A stretch of DNA of 64,000 nt from Yponomeuta sedellus (Eukaryota > Arthropoda > Insecta > Lepidoptera > Yponomeutidae): contig OW203726.1 of assembly GCA_934045075.1 (NCBI GenBank), forward strand, positions 13,800,037 through 13,864,036, written 5' to 3'. Of the stretch, positions 55,471 through 64,000 are shown piece after piece (the stretch's first letter is position 1; every line of letters begins with the position of its first letter). The notes under the pieces were generated by a model. That model was not told the origin of the DNA, ran no database searches, and saw only the letters and a program-made list of their open reading frames with translations. Both the position numbers and the translations under genes were made by a program.

Positions 55471-55762
55471 ATACAATAGACTACTAATAGTTTCATTGAA
55501 ACACCCTTTAACATACTATTGTTACTCCATTAAACAACTATGCATTTAGAGATCAACCCTCCTGACCCCAAGTTATAAGGTACCCTGTGCTATGGTAGAC
55601 CGGCAACGACGTCATAATTATGGGGAAACAGCCAGAATGAAGCCATTTGTATTAATTAAGGTACGGCGGAAATAGACCCTCGACCTCTGTCATGGTAATC
55701 AGACGTGATAACGCTAGACCAACGATGCAGTCGGCGAGGAGTGGTTTGAATTAGTTTAAAGA
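55471..55762. other. no gene; tRNA-like trace
   Basis: Around 55675-55735 a reverse tRNA-like stretch (AGACCCTCGACCTCTGTCATGG) is present. No gene. Confidence 0.35.
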
Positions 55763-55830
55763 CCGGCCAAGTGCGTGTGAGGCCCGCGCAGTGTAGGGTC
55801 CCGTAGAAGAACAGGTTTTACCTGCTTTAC
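55763..55830 (+). repeat. GGGTTCCGTA family, 5' half
   Basis: GACCGGCCAAGTGCGTGTGAGG then GTAGGGTCCCGTAG. Confidence 0.5.
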
Positions 55831-55854
55831 GAACCTGGCAACTTCATTAGACGA

Positions 55855-56035
55855 CCTCTGTGGCGTAGCGGTAGCGCGTCTACCATGCAAGAGGTCCCGG
55901 GTTCAAACCTCGGCTGCGGAAAAAAAAGCCCAGGTCTTGGATTTTTACATGTTTGTGATGTCGTTGTTTCTGGTTCCCACGATACAAGGTATCCTAGTGT
56001 CGGGCCAGAAGCAATGTATGTGCCTGTATGTATAT
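55855..56035 (+). mobile_element. tRNA-derived SINE, 3830 family
   Basis: CTGTGGCGTAGCGGTAGCGCG (A box), GGTCCCGGGTTCAAACC (B box), then CCCAGGTCTTGGAT and GGTTCCCACGATACAAGG. Confidence 0.75.
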
Positions 56036-56099
56036 GTTAGGTTATCAAAGTAATTTTCCATGGAATTTGTACGAAGATTCCATTTTATAAGTTGGTCGT

Positions 56100-56215
56100 C
56101 AAATCATCATCATCGTCATCATTAGGCTACATTAGTTTACTGCTGGACATAGCCCTTCCCTAATAAGCGCCATACCTGTCTTCAGCTTGTCGCATCCTGC
56201 ATCTGCCTGGCCTTT
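56100..56215 (-). repeat. 3' fragment of 10235 SINE family
   Basis: (ATC)n then TACTGCTGGACATAGCCC in reverse. Body diverged. Confidence 0.5.
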
Positions 56216-56394
56216 TCACAGTTGGTCGTCTCTTACACGTTTACTTGTAAACCCCATTTAACTGTGACAGTTTTCCTTGCAAGTTAATTATAGGTGGTAA
56301 TTATCTGATTTTTTTACGTTTCTATCTATTTTCTCTGTTCTGTGATCACAATATTAAAAAAAAATGCATCCCTAATTTATGTGCACCATAAAAA

Positions 56395-56580
56395 GATATT
56401 TTTTCAGATTTTGTCCTACCTTTTTGTCGGAATGATGATTATGTAGGTGTATCTATGCCAAATTTCAGCTTTCTAGTACTTGTCTCAGTGCTAAGCCGCG
56501 GACAGACACAGATAGACGGCCGAACATGGCGAAACTACGAGTATATTGGTTTTTTGTTGACTATAGAACCCTAAAAATAA
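56395..56580 (-). repeat. GGGTTCCGTA family, reverse
   Basis: ATGCCAAATTTCAGCTTTCTAG, ACAGACACAGATAGACGG and TATAGAACCCTAAAAA. Confidence 0.5.
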
Positions 56581-56681
56581 CCTCTTATACAGTGGTTGTA
56601 ATTTACTTGTTAATTTGCTGGTCCGTTGTAGTTTGAGACTTATGTAAAATAAATAAATGGTTGCATTTAGATAAACTACCG

Positions 56682-56945
56682 CTAATGGCATTTTTTCGAG
56701 CGATTCCGTGCTTCGCAAGGCACGTTAAGCCGTTGGTGCCGGCTGTCATGTAATGGCAGTCGTTAAGCCATGCCAGAGGCCTTATGGGTGGCTTTATAAC
56801 TTCTGACAGTAAGGCCCGCTATTGTCTTACAATCCTCCACCAACCTGGACTTGGCCCTCGTGGTGGAGTATGGCCTAACCTTCCTGCGATGCAGGAAGAG
56901 ACCCCTGCCCCAGCAGTGGGGACATACAAGGGTTGATAGCGACAT
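56682..56945 (+). mobile_element. 5S-derived SINE, head missing
   Basis: Begins at CTACCGCTAATGGC (just after the 5S part) and is otherwise complete to CAGTGGGGACATACAAGGGTTGATA. Confidence 0.7.
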
Positions 56946-57007
56946 AAGAAATAACATGTACAAAGGGTAGCTTATCTCTGTAAGAGATTTCTTCCAGCAA
57001 ACCTTAG

Positions 57008-57210
57008 AGAGTCTGAGAATCACTTGAGTTGAGCAACAACAGGCGCGGCCAGGTGCAGAATGGGTGACCGTCCCGTGACGTGAGCGGTGGGGCGGAGCGG
57101 CAAAACTGGCGTTTCACCGTTTCGCCACCACCGCCGGCTTATCGTCCCGGAGGTCGTGGTTTCGAATCCCGGCATCTACCAATGAATTTGTATTCTAAGT
57201 TACGTAAATT
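57008..57210 (+). repeat. chimera of 5S-SINE head and tRNA-SINE 3' part
   Basis: TTGAGTTGAGCAACAACAGG and GAATGGGTGACCG (5S head) run into a GC-rich GGCGGAGCGGCAAAACTGG segment and then GGAGGTCGTGGTTTCGAATCCCGG with the GAATTTACGTAC-like continuation of the 10235 family. It is preceded by a reverse LINE tail (GTAAGAGATTTCTTCCAGC). Confidence 0.5.
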
Positions 57211-57944
57211 TGTGAACATTTAGATACAGTATTATATACATAGAATAATAATAAGTTGCCCGTAGATATTTATTGTTGTATTTCGATAATTGGATTAACG
57301 TTTGAAGGAGGCCCGTTCGGGGTGCTCCTGAAGGGTGGACTAATGAGATACGGCCGGTAGCGCCGCGGTCGCCCTTCGCCCCTTAGCTGTCATTGTGGCC
57401 CTACGTAGTTGTTTATTTCATTACAGGTTATGCCTAAGTGCCGAAAGACGTTCGGAAAAGATTCTGATGAAGAATAAGGCTTCTCGAGGGATTAAACCAC
57501 CTTGTCACTGTTTCTCGGATTGTTTCGCATGTACATTATGAAATTCCTTCTGAGTGTCTCAAAATTTTAAGATTGTAGGGGTTCTTTCATTTTTGTCACT
57601 TTATTCTTTGGGATAAGCGCTCCGTTAAGACAAAATAAAATGAAGTTCCTTTTTATACGTTTTCCTTTGTCGCAGGCGAGATGTATCGAGCCCAAAAATC
57701 CTATTTCGTCCCACGATTCAGATTCTGAAAAGCAATTGGAAATCGGTTATTGAAGACAATAAATGCCTGTGTAACGTTTGAACTTACTTTTTTTATTTAT
57801 TTATTCAGATTGAACAATCATCAGCTGAAAAATTATATAAGAATAATAAAAAAGGGGAATAAAAGCTAATAACAGATTCTCGCCAATAGATACAGCGTAA
57901 CCAAAAAATGTATGGACTTCATGCTTTGTCACACATATAACTTA
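57211..57944. other. no gene confirmed
   Basis: Moderately GC-rich at 57305-57410. A TTTCATTACAG acceptor-like site precedes ATGCCTAAGTGCCG, a 16-codon frame. Not enough for a call. Confidence 0.35.
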
Positions 57945-58046
57945 CACTAAGTACCAGTTTTTGAATTGAGAATTTCACTAAGTAAATAATTCACTGCAGT
58001 GATGTCCCTTGAAATTTCTCAGAAAAGAGCGTGACAGTCTTACTTA
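57945..58046. mobile_element. MITE of the 50821 family, truncated by LR insertion
   Basis: GTACCAGTTTTTGAATTGAGAA to AAGAGCGTGACAG; the other terminus is lost where the LR composite begins. Confidence 0.5.
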
Positions 58047-58580
58047 GAAACCTATTTAGAGGCTAAAAATTCCATCCATGCCGGGATTCGAACCCGCGAC
58101 CTCTGGCTATCCGTGCCAGCGCTCTTTCCAACTGAGCTAATGGGCTACTCACCGGCATCAGTGAAATTTCGAGTACCTACTTTGCAGTTAGGTTTCACAT
58201 CGGAATGATATCGCGGTACCTACATAATTTTTTTAATGCACTAACCCGTGCTAAGGACAATTTAAAAACCTATTAAAAAAGAGCGCTGTACCCACATGAT
58301 TTTTTTTTAATGCACTGATCATGTGGGTACAGCCATATCATTCCGATGTAAAACCTAACTGCAGAGTAGGTACTCGGGGCTGCAAGTGATGCAAATTACT
58401 TCAGCCAGATGTCGCTGCCTGTACGTAATACAGAGGGCATTGTAAAGAGGTTCGAAATTTCACTGATGCCGGTTAGTCGCTCATTAGCTCAGTTGGGAGA
58501 GCGCTGGCACGGTTAGCTAGAGGTCGCGGGTTCGAGTCCCGGCATGGGTGGAATTTTTAGCATCTAAATAGGTTTTTAAA
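58047..58580. mobile_element. LR retroposon composite, two cores in opposite orientation
   Basis: L, reverse core (58073-58146), reverse upstream block and reverse R tail, a piece of L, a second reverse tail stub, then forward upstream block, forward core (58478-58550) and the inner half of R. Both outer ends are L-type. Probably two overlapping or nested insertions. No clean duplication. Confidence 0.65.
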
Positions 58581-58598
58581 ACATCAATTAAGTACTGT

Positions 58599-59005
58599 CT
58601 GTTAGCTTATAGAATATTCCTCGGGCTCTAGAGAAGGCTTCGGTTTTCACCGAAAGCACATGAGTGTAATACTATTTCCTGCGCTGTATAAAACTTTTCT
58701 TCTCTATTTTGAAAAGTTACATATTTAAAAACCTATTTAGAGGCTAAAAATTTCACCCATGCCGGGATTCGAACCCGCAACCTCTGGCTATCCGTGCCAG
58801 CGCTCTACCAATTGAGCTCAATTGGTAGAGCGCTGGCAGAGCCTCTAAATAGGTTTTTAAATTTGTTCTTAGCACGGGTTAGTGCATTAAAAATAAAAAT
58901 AGTATAAGTTACATATGTAAAGTTAAGTGTCATATTAGTTGCGATATTTCTAATACACGAATATATCCGATTCTATCCTATATTCTATATTCTAACAGCT
59001 AACAG
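58599..59005. mobile_element. MITE of the 17842 family, interrupted by LR
   Basis: CTGTTAGCTTATAGAATA start and TCTAACAGCTAACAG end match 17842-18060, with the LR element at 58725-58905 inside. Confidence 0.7.
58725..58905 (+). mobile_element. LR retroposon, snap-back of half core
   Basis: L, reverse core up to its D-arm, then an immediate switch at GAGCTC into forward D-arm sequence, then R. AAGTTACATAT at 58714-58724 and 58906-58916 is a perfect 11-bp duplication. Comparison with 17842-18060 shows the uninterrupted MITE sequence, confirming the borders. Confidence 0.85.
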
Positions 59006-59309
59006 ACTGTATCTCCGGTTTTTATATTAAGTATAGATCATCTTGGATGAAATAATTATTTTGCGGAATAAATACTATTATGAAGTGGTGCTAACAAAAA
59101 AGGGCTAACAAAGTTTTGTCATTAGAACTCGAGTAGCGCAGATAGCTGCGTGATCCGACCTTCTTGAGCACAATGTCTCTAATGAATAGGAACCTATTAC
59201 GTATCGCTAAGTTACTTGCTACTTATAGGCACTGAAAGTATTAGCGAAAGTTAGCTGGCTCGCTCCCTCTTGGTTTATACCTACAAACGAAACCCATCTA
59301 GAAAGCATC

Positions 59310-59405
59310 GTTTTAGATAGATAGAGAACACTTTATTGTACATGAAAAAGGAAATTACACGGATATTTCTTAACCTAAGAGTACAGACGGCGGCCTTATC
59401 ACTAA
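59310..59405 (-). repeat. LINE 3' end (16240 family)
   Basis: (TAGA)n, CACTTTATTGTACATG, AATTACACGGATATTTCTTAACC in reverse. Confidence 0.6.
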
Positions 59406-59434
59406 AAGTTTTAAAATGTGAAACCAAAAATGTC

Positions 59435-59750
59435 AAAATTACTTTGCTAAATTCCGCCAAAAATCCCACAACATTGACTAACATGCGGTTAGTCAATGCA
59501 CCGCCCTCCCTCCCACTTTTTTACGCACAAGCAAGACACGAACACACCACCACCGACACCAATACTTGTGTAAGAAAATACGCGACGCGTTTCGCCTCTA
59601 ACACGAGGCATCCTCAGGCTCACAAGTGCAAGTGCAAGTTATACTAACCGCATGGTGCTTGTGGGATTTTTGGCGGAATTTAGCAACGTAATTTTCACAT
59701 TTTAATGCTATTATGGATTTCCGCAAAGTAACGCCTGATTCCATACAATA
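59435..59750. mobile_element. MITE of the 55338 family, longer copy
   Basis: Ends GCTAAATTCCGCCAAAAATCCC and the inverse. The extra middle carries a GACTAACATGCGGTTAGTC hairpin and a GC-rich CACCACCACCG segment, then ACTAACCGCATGGTGCTTGTGGG. Confidence 0.6.
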
Positions 59751-59854
59751 ACTAAAAGTTTTGCTATTGTAAGTATGACTTTTAAAACCAGTACGTTCAT
59801 AGGCACTACGAATTTTAGTTATAGACGGATTACACACCCTTTGATCGTGTAAAT

Positions 59855-60045
59855 AACATTTACATACAGGCACATACATTGCTTCTGGCCCACACTAGTA
59901 TACCCTGTGTCGTGGGAACCAGAAACAATGACATCACAAACATGTAGACATCCAAGACCTGGGCTTTTTTTTCAAGCCGGGGTTTGAACCCGGGACCTCT
60001 TGCATGGTTTTAGATGCGCTACCGCTACGCGACAGAGGTCGTCGA
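59855..60045 (-). mobile_element. tRNA-derived SINE, 3830 family
   Basis: ACATACATTGCTTCTGGCC, GTGGGAACCAGAAACAATG, CCAAGACCTGGGC and the B box in reverse. Confidence 0.75.
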
Positions 60046-60164
60046 TAACCGATATTATGACTATTTTTCATCGAAGTCATCGTTCTTTCGACATTGTGAG
60101 TCGTTTTATTCACCTCTGTTGTTTGCGCAAACCGTTAGCAACCTAATGGTTATTTAAAGGTACA

Positions 60165-60870
60165 CTAGCTGGTGTCCGCGACTTTGTCTGCGCAGGATTA
60201 ATATTTCTTTGCTTATATTAGCGTGGCGTAAAAAAGAACTAACATGATGGCATTAAAATTATCACATAAATCATTTTTGGGTCCTATTTGAAAAATATGA
60301 CACAATATCTTTTAAAATTGTAGCCTGCGCGTTATTCTGATCTATAAGCTATAATATAGAAAAGTGTCATTAAAATCCATTCAGTTTTTACGTGAAAGAG
60401 TAACCAACATCCATCCATCCATACTTAAGAACTTTTGCGTTTATAGTCTTAGTAGGATAAAAATTATCACATAAATAATTTTTGGGTCGTATTTGAAAAG
60501 TATGACACAATATCTTTATAAATTGTAGCCTATTGTTAGTCTGATGTATACGCTATATTATATTAAAGTTTCCTTAAAATCCATAAAGTAGTTTTTACGT
60601 GAAAGAGTAACCAACATCCATCCATACATAAGAACTTTTGCGTTTATATTATTCGTAGGATAAAAATTATCACATAAATAATCTTTGGGTCGTATTTGAA
60701 AAATGTGACACAATATCTTTATAAATTGTAGCCTATGTGTTATTCTGATGTATAAGCTATATTAAAGTAAAGTTTCATTAAAATCCATTCAGTAGTTTTT
60801 ACGCGAAAGAGTAACAAACATCCATCCATCCATACTTACTTTCGCGTTTATTAATATTAGTAGGATAGAC
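60165..60870 (+). repeat. Metulj-like retroposon with 3' part tandemly triplicated
   Basis: Starts CTAGCTGGTGTCCGCGACTT then TGTCTGCGC. A ~200-bp unit (AAAATTATCACATAAAT, TGACACAATATCTTT, TAAAATCCATTCAG, AACATCCATCCATCCATA, TAGTAGGATA) is repeated at about 60258, 60460 and 60660. I recall this start and end from lepidopteran Metulj elements; naming is tentative. Confidence 0.6.
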
Positions 60871-61104
60871 GTCAGCGTCTCCCTACTGAAACAGGAAACG
60901 GGTTCAACGATCAGATCTAACGTCACTTGTGGCGCAGTGTAGTATAGGTACTACCTGTAACAAAGGAATATGGGTGACAGTCTCAATTTGTTTCGCAGAC
61001 ATATAATATATAGATGAGTGGCCGTTCGTGCCAAAACATGTAGGTACAGTGCCAAGAGAGTATTGTGTTTATTAATCTTTCCTATGAGGTTTGTCCAATA
61101 GTAG

Positions 61105-61140
61105 TTACAGCGGTTCGAGAGGTCGTGGGTTCGAATCCTG
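61105..61140 (+). repeat. tRNA-like B-box stub
   Basis: GAGAGGTCGTGGGTTCGAATCCTGG then CTTCTTCTTC, a stub of the 10235 SINE head just upstream of another SINE. Confidence 0.45.
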
Positions 61141-61154
61141 GTATCTTCTTCTTC

Positions 61155-61350
61155 TCTACGACCTCTGTGGCGTAGCGGTAGTGCATCTACCTACCACGCA
61201 AGAGGTCCCGGGTTCGAATCCCGGCTGGAAACAAAAAAAAAACCCCAGGTCTTGGATGCTTACATGTTTGTGATGTCGCTGTTTCTGGTTCCCACGACAC
61301 AGGGTATCCTAGTGTGGGGCCAGAAGCAATGTATGTAAATGTACCGCCCT
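61155..61350 (+). mobile_element. tRNA-derived SINE, 3830 family
   Basis: GGCGTAGCGGTAGTGCATCTACC (A box), GTCCCGGGTTCGAATCCC (B box), body to GGGCCAGAAGCAATGTATG. The cleanest copy in the window. Confidence 0.8.
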
Positions 61351-61369
61351 GTATGTAAATGTTATGTTA

Positions 61370-61615
61370 TGTTCTTTTTCAGGCTATATTAGTCCATTGC
61401 TGGACATAGCCCTCCCCTAATGAGCGCCATAGCGCAAGGTTGTGCCATCATTGGGGGGTAGTGCCCTTAATCCCCATGCTGGGCATGCGGGTTGGGGATC
61501 GCAGTTTGGTGGAATTGTACTGCAGGGGGCGCTGCTGCCCACCCGCCGGTTTGTGTTCCTTAGTCGCCTTTTACGACACCTGCGGGTAGAATTTGGGTTG
61601 GTGCTATTCTCTAGG
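61370..61615 (-). repeat. 10235 SINE family, body
   Basis: ATTAGTCCATTGCTGGACATAG, CCCCATGCTGGGCATGCGGG, TGTACTGCAGGGGGCGCTGC and TTAGTCGCCTTTTACGACACC in reverse. Head absent. Confidence 0.7.
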
Positions 61616-62079
61616 CCGGCACCACACAGATTCCTGGTATGCAATTTGGCATTTTCCACAAGTGGCTTCCTGACTTTGTTCTCTACGCCGCTTGTAAATA
61701 CCGTTACTAATGGTGACGTAAAACTTCGTCGTAAAGTAATTGGATTGCTTCCCATAGCCCAGAGCTTGGAATAGCGAAAATGTAACTTTCCTTCCACGCA
61801 ACACAATCACTTGTCATGGCCTTTAACTAGGTTACCTTGTGCTAACAAACAAAGACATCACCGACACGGAGAAACACCATGTCGCCTTAAGTCCATATCC
61901 ATAGGTCCTATATTACTATTAAATCATTTGTAGAGGTGTTTAGGGGTAAGATTCATGATCATTACTTTGGGCTTTAATAGAGTTATCCAGTATCTATGTA
62001 TCAGTTAGTCAGTATCGGTAGTAAACTAACCGTTATTGCTTTCTAAAAGACGCCTACCACCTCAGTCATCCGGAACCAC
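61616..62079. other. no feature recognised
   Basis: No feature supported. Confidence 0.4.
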
Positions 62080-62215
62080 GGCACCTGAAAAAGTGCCGAA
62101 ACGTCGGAAAATTGTAAAAATGTAGTAAACGAGCATAAATCCGTGTAAAAACAGTTTTAATTATGTCTACTGCTCGTGTTAACCTTAGAAAATACTATAT
62201 ACTATTGTATGTAAG
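62080..62215 (+). repeat. copy of the 16461 element, left arm missing
   Basis: CACCTGAAAAAGTGCCGAAACG, then CCGTGTAAAAACAGTTTTAAT and GCTCGTGTTAACC. Confidence 0.55.
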
Positions 62216-62644
62216 TAATATTGATTATGAGTATGTATGTAGATTGCAGTAAATATGTATTTGATTCATTTTATAATTTTCGTACTAGTTTATATACGTA
62301 TGTGTATTTAAACTATTATAATTATTTTAAAAACCTATTTTTATTATCATTATTATTAAAATTATTTAATGCATAAAATTTTTGCACATTGGCGAGCTTA
62401 ATGCTACTTAGCATTATCTACCAGCTAACTTAATGTTGGAGACAACATTAGCAGGTAGTGCAATATTAAACAATATCAAATTTACTAATTATATCTAGAT
62501 TATATATGAATTTTAACAAAGTGGGAAATATTATATAACATAACAAGAAAACATAACTGTGTTTGTATTATTTAGTTAATCTGCCTAGTTTATGTAATCA
62601 ATCACTCCTATATTAAAGCGTTTACTGGCAGTACTCCTTCCACT
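62216..62644. other. no feature recognised
   Basis: AT-rich. A short AAAAACCTATTTTTATTAT at about 62330 resembles only the first bases of L and is not called. Confidence 0.4.
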
Positions 62645-62745
62645 GTCCGAATCATCGTGGGTTAGCTGGAAGAAAATACTATCTAGTATTAAGCTCGCCT
62701 TTTGTACAAATTTGTTTTTAGTGCAATAAAAAGTTTCCATTCATT
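62645..62745 (+). repeat. LINE 3' tail with (CATT)n
   Basis: GTTAGCTGGAAGAAAATACT, TATTAAGCTCGCCTTTTGTAC, GCAATAAAAAG and CATTCATTCATT. Confidence 0.5.
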
Positions 62746-62789
62746 CATTAAAATGATTGCGAGATTTTTTTTTTTTTACATCATTGCTG

Positions 62790-62850
62790 CTAGTGTTACT
62801 GCATGGAGACCCTTAAGCCCGCTTTCTTTTTTTCTCTGAGAGAAAGCGTG
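62790..62850 (-). repeat. 3425-type retroposon fragment
   Basis: CTTAAGCCCGCTTTC...TCTCTGAGAGAAAGCGTGTGC; weak. Confidence 0.3.
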
Positions 62851-63399
62851 TGCAATGGAACGAATATCGGCTGTATTGTTGCCCAAAAGTTGGCAGGAGC
62901 GCTTGATATGTACGTACAATTTATCCTCTGTGGTACAATGTACAGGTACATAGATTTTTATTAGAATTAGAATTTTTATTTGTTTCAAAAAAATCATACA
63001 AGTTGTTTCTTAAATTAGAATTATGCTAGGTACATTTTTCAAAAAGCAAATAGTACCATCTTTTGCTAAACTAGGCGTGAACCTGTACTGCAGCAAACAG
63101 CGAAAATTATACGGATAGAACTAGCTACAAAAAAATTCAGTACATCGAGAAGATTAAACCCAGGAAACCTATAGCTGATCGGGTCAGACGTATAATAAAA
63201 CTTTCCGTCGCCCGTAAATATTTCCTCATCCATTGGTAGCCGATATAAAACTCATTTCCTCGGCATCCCTCCCGCTGGCTCATCCTGGCATTCTTAAAGG
63301 TTGACAAAATATCTACAGGGTTATTTATAAAATGCGCAATGTCCGCGTGTTAACATGGTGGTAACAGTTTTTCTGTTCTTATCTCATACTTTCTGTAAC
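62851..63399. other. no feature recognised
   Basis: No feature supported. Confidence 0.4.
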
Positions 63400-63600
63400 C
63401 CGCGGTGTTACCCGTGGTTTATTAGGGAAAATAATTTGTGTATTATCAGTAAAAGATGTTTTCTCGCAGTAAAACCCGCCGTAGCCTATGTGTTAATTCC
63501 GGATGTCAGCTAACTGTATACCAAATTTGATTAAAATCGCTCCAGCCGTTTAGACGCGAAGAAGCAACAAACTTTCGCCTTTGTAATATAAAGGTTTAAT
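63400..63600 (+). repeat. Metulj-like retroposon
   Basis: ACCCGCGGTGTTACCCGTGG, AACCCGCCGTAGCCTATG, AAATTTGATTAAAATCGCTCC, AGCCGTTTAGACGCGAAG and TTTCGCCTTTGTAATATAAAGG, in the usual order for this family. Confidence 0.55.
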
Positions 63601-63894
63601 ATGGTTTTGGTGTATCCTGAAGAACCCGGAGTGATGCTTGTCATGCAACTTTTAAAGAGAACTAAATTCCTAGTGGACAAAGGGTCCATGCCAAAGGCTA
63701 TGATTTAAATTGACAATATAATGAAACAATGTCACCTAGTGAAAAGATATAGTTCTCCATAGAGGTAGATCTTCTTACTGGGTGTCATTGTAATAAGTTC
63801 TTATTTTTTGCACATGGGCTATGTTAACTAGGTTAACAAAGTAATGCATTAGATGAGAGGTTAATAAGATTAAACCCCTAAAAGCCTTTAACGC
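63601..63894. other. no feature recognised
   Basis: No feature supported. Confidence 0.4.
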
Positions 63895-64000
63895 GCACAC
63901 GCACACATTCGGGAGGTCGTGGGTTGTAACGTACCAATGACCGAGATTAGCAGAGGATTCGCGGGGTTAGAGTGACTGTGGAGAGGCCTATGCTCAGTGG
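63895..64000 (+). repeat. SINE/RTE 3' end, cut by window edge
   Basis: ACATTCGGGAGGTCGTGGGTT (B-box region of the 10235 family) is followed by TGTGGAGAGGCCTATGCTCAG, the RTE-type QQW-encoding 3' end. It continues beyond the window. Confidence 0.45.

Noticed and set aside
61417..61806. Open frames on both strands near 61.6 kb
   Set aside because: They overlap a SINE body on the reverse strand and show no protein family features.

Overview
The window looks like repeat-rich, gene-poor genomic DNA from an insect, most likely a moth or butterfly. This is inferred from AT-rich single-copy DNA packed with repeat types I associate with Lepidoptera: retroposon tails of the 'cagcagtggac' kind, tRNA-headed SINEs, RTE-like LINE 3' ends with TATG tails, the GGGTTCCGT repeat and Metulj-like 3' ends. 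I recognise no intact host protein-coding gene. Nearly everything that can be named is a mobile element or a relic of one.

Layout. 0-12 kb: tRNA-cored retroposons, a deleted PIF/Harbinger transposon (4943-5859), a retroposon carrying an inverted duplicate of a lipase gene 3' end (6538-7200), SINEs and LINE 3' ends. 12-18 kb: mostly single-copy AT-rich DNA with LINE relics and short inverted-repeat elements. 18.8-21.3 kb: a foldback-like element with two 608-bp arms. 21-31.5 kb: a 5S-rRNA-derived SINE, a Tc1-like MITE and two hAT elements (883 and 497 bp) with perfect 8-bp target duplications. 35.6-39.0 kb: a candidate DNA transposon with long inverted ends enclosing two pieces of a THAP zinc finger. 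40 and 54.8 kb: two long TATG microsatellites attached to retroposon tails. 44.6-49.8 kb: a minus-strand Ty3/Gypsy LTR retrotransposon with an open gag-protease frame, two stop codons in pol and a deleted integrase core. 50-64 kb: further MITEs, SINEs and LINE tails.

The most unusual system is a family I call the LR retroposon (14 copies or fragments). Most copies begin with a fixed block L (TTTAAAAACCTATTTAGAGG...), usually end with a fixed block R (inner half the inverse complement of L, outer half ending near TTAGTGCATTAAAAATAAA), and hold a variable core between them: a tRNA-like cloverleaf, inverted or tandem dimers of it, almost nothing, or a lipase gene fragment. Seven copies have clear 8-15 bp flanking duplications, so whole composites appear to have moved as units. 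The length range points to LINE-type target-primed integration. The RNA should fold into a long hairpin with the core in or near the loop. It behaves like a hairpin-forming retroposon with an exchangeable core.

Nested insertions give relative ages: LR copies lie inside the THAP transposon, the foldback element and a 17842-type MITE, so LR activity is comparatively recent. All calls rest on reading the sequence; no database search was possible.
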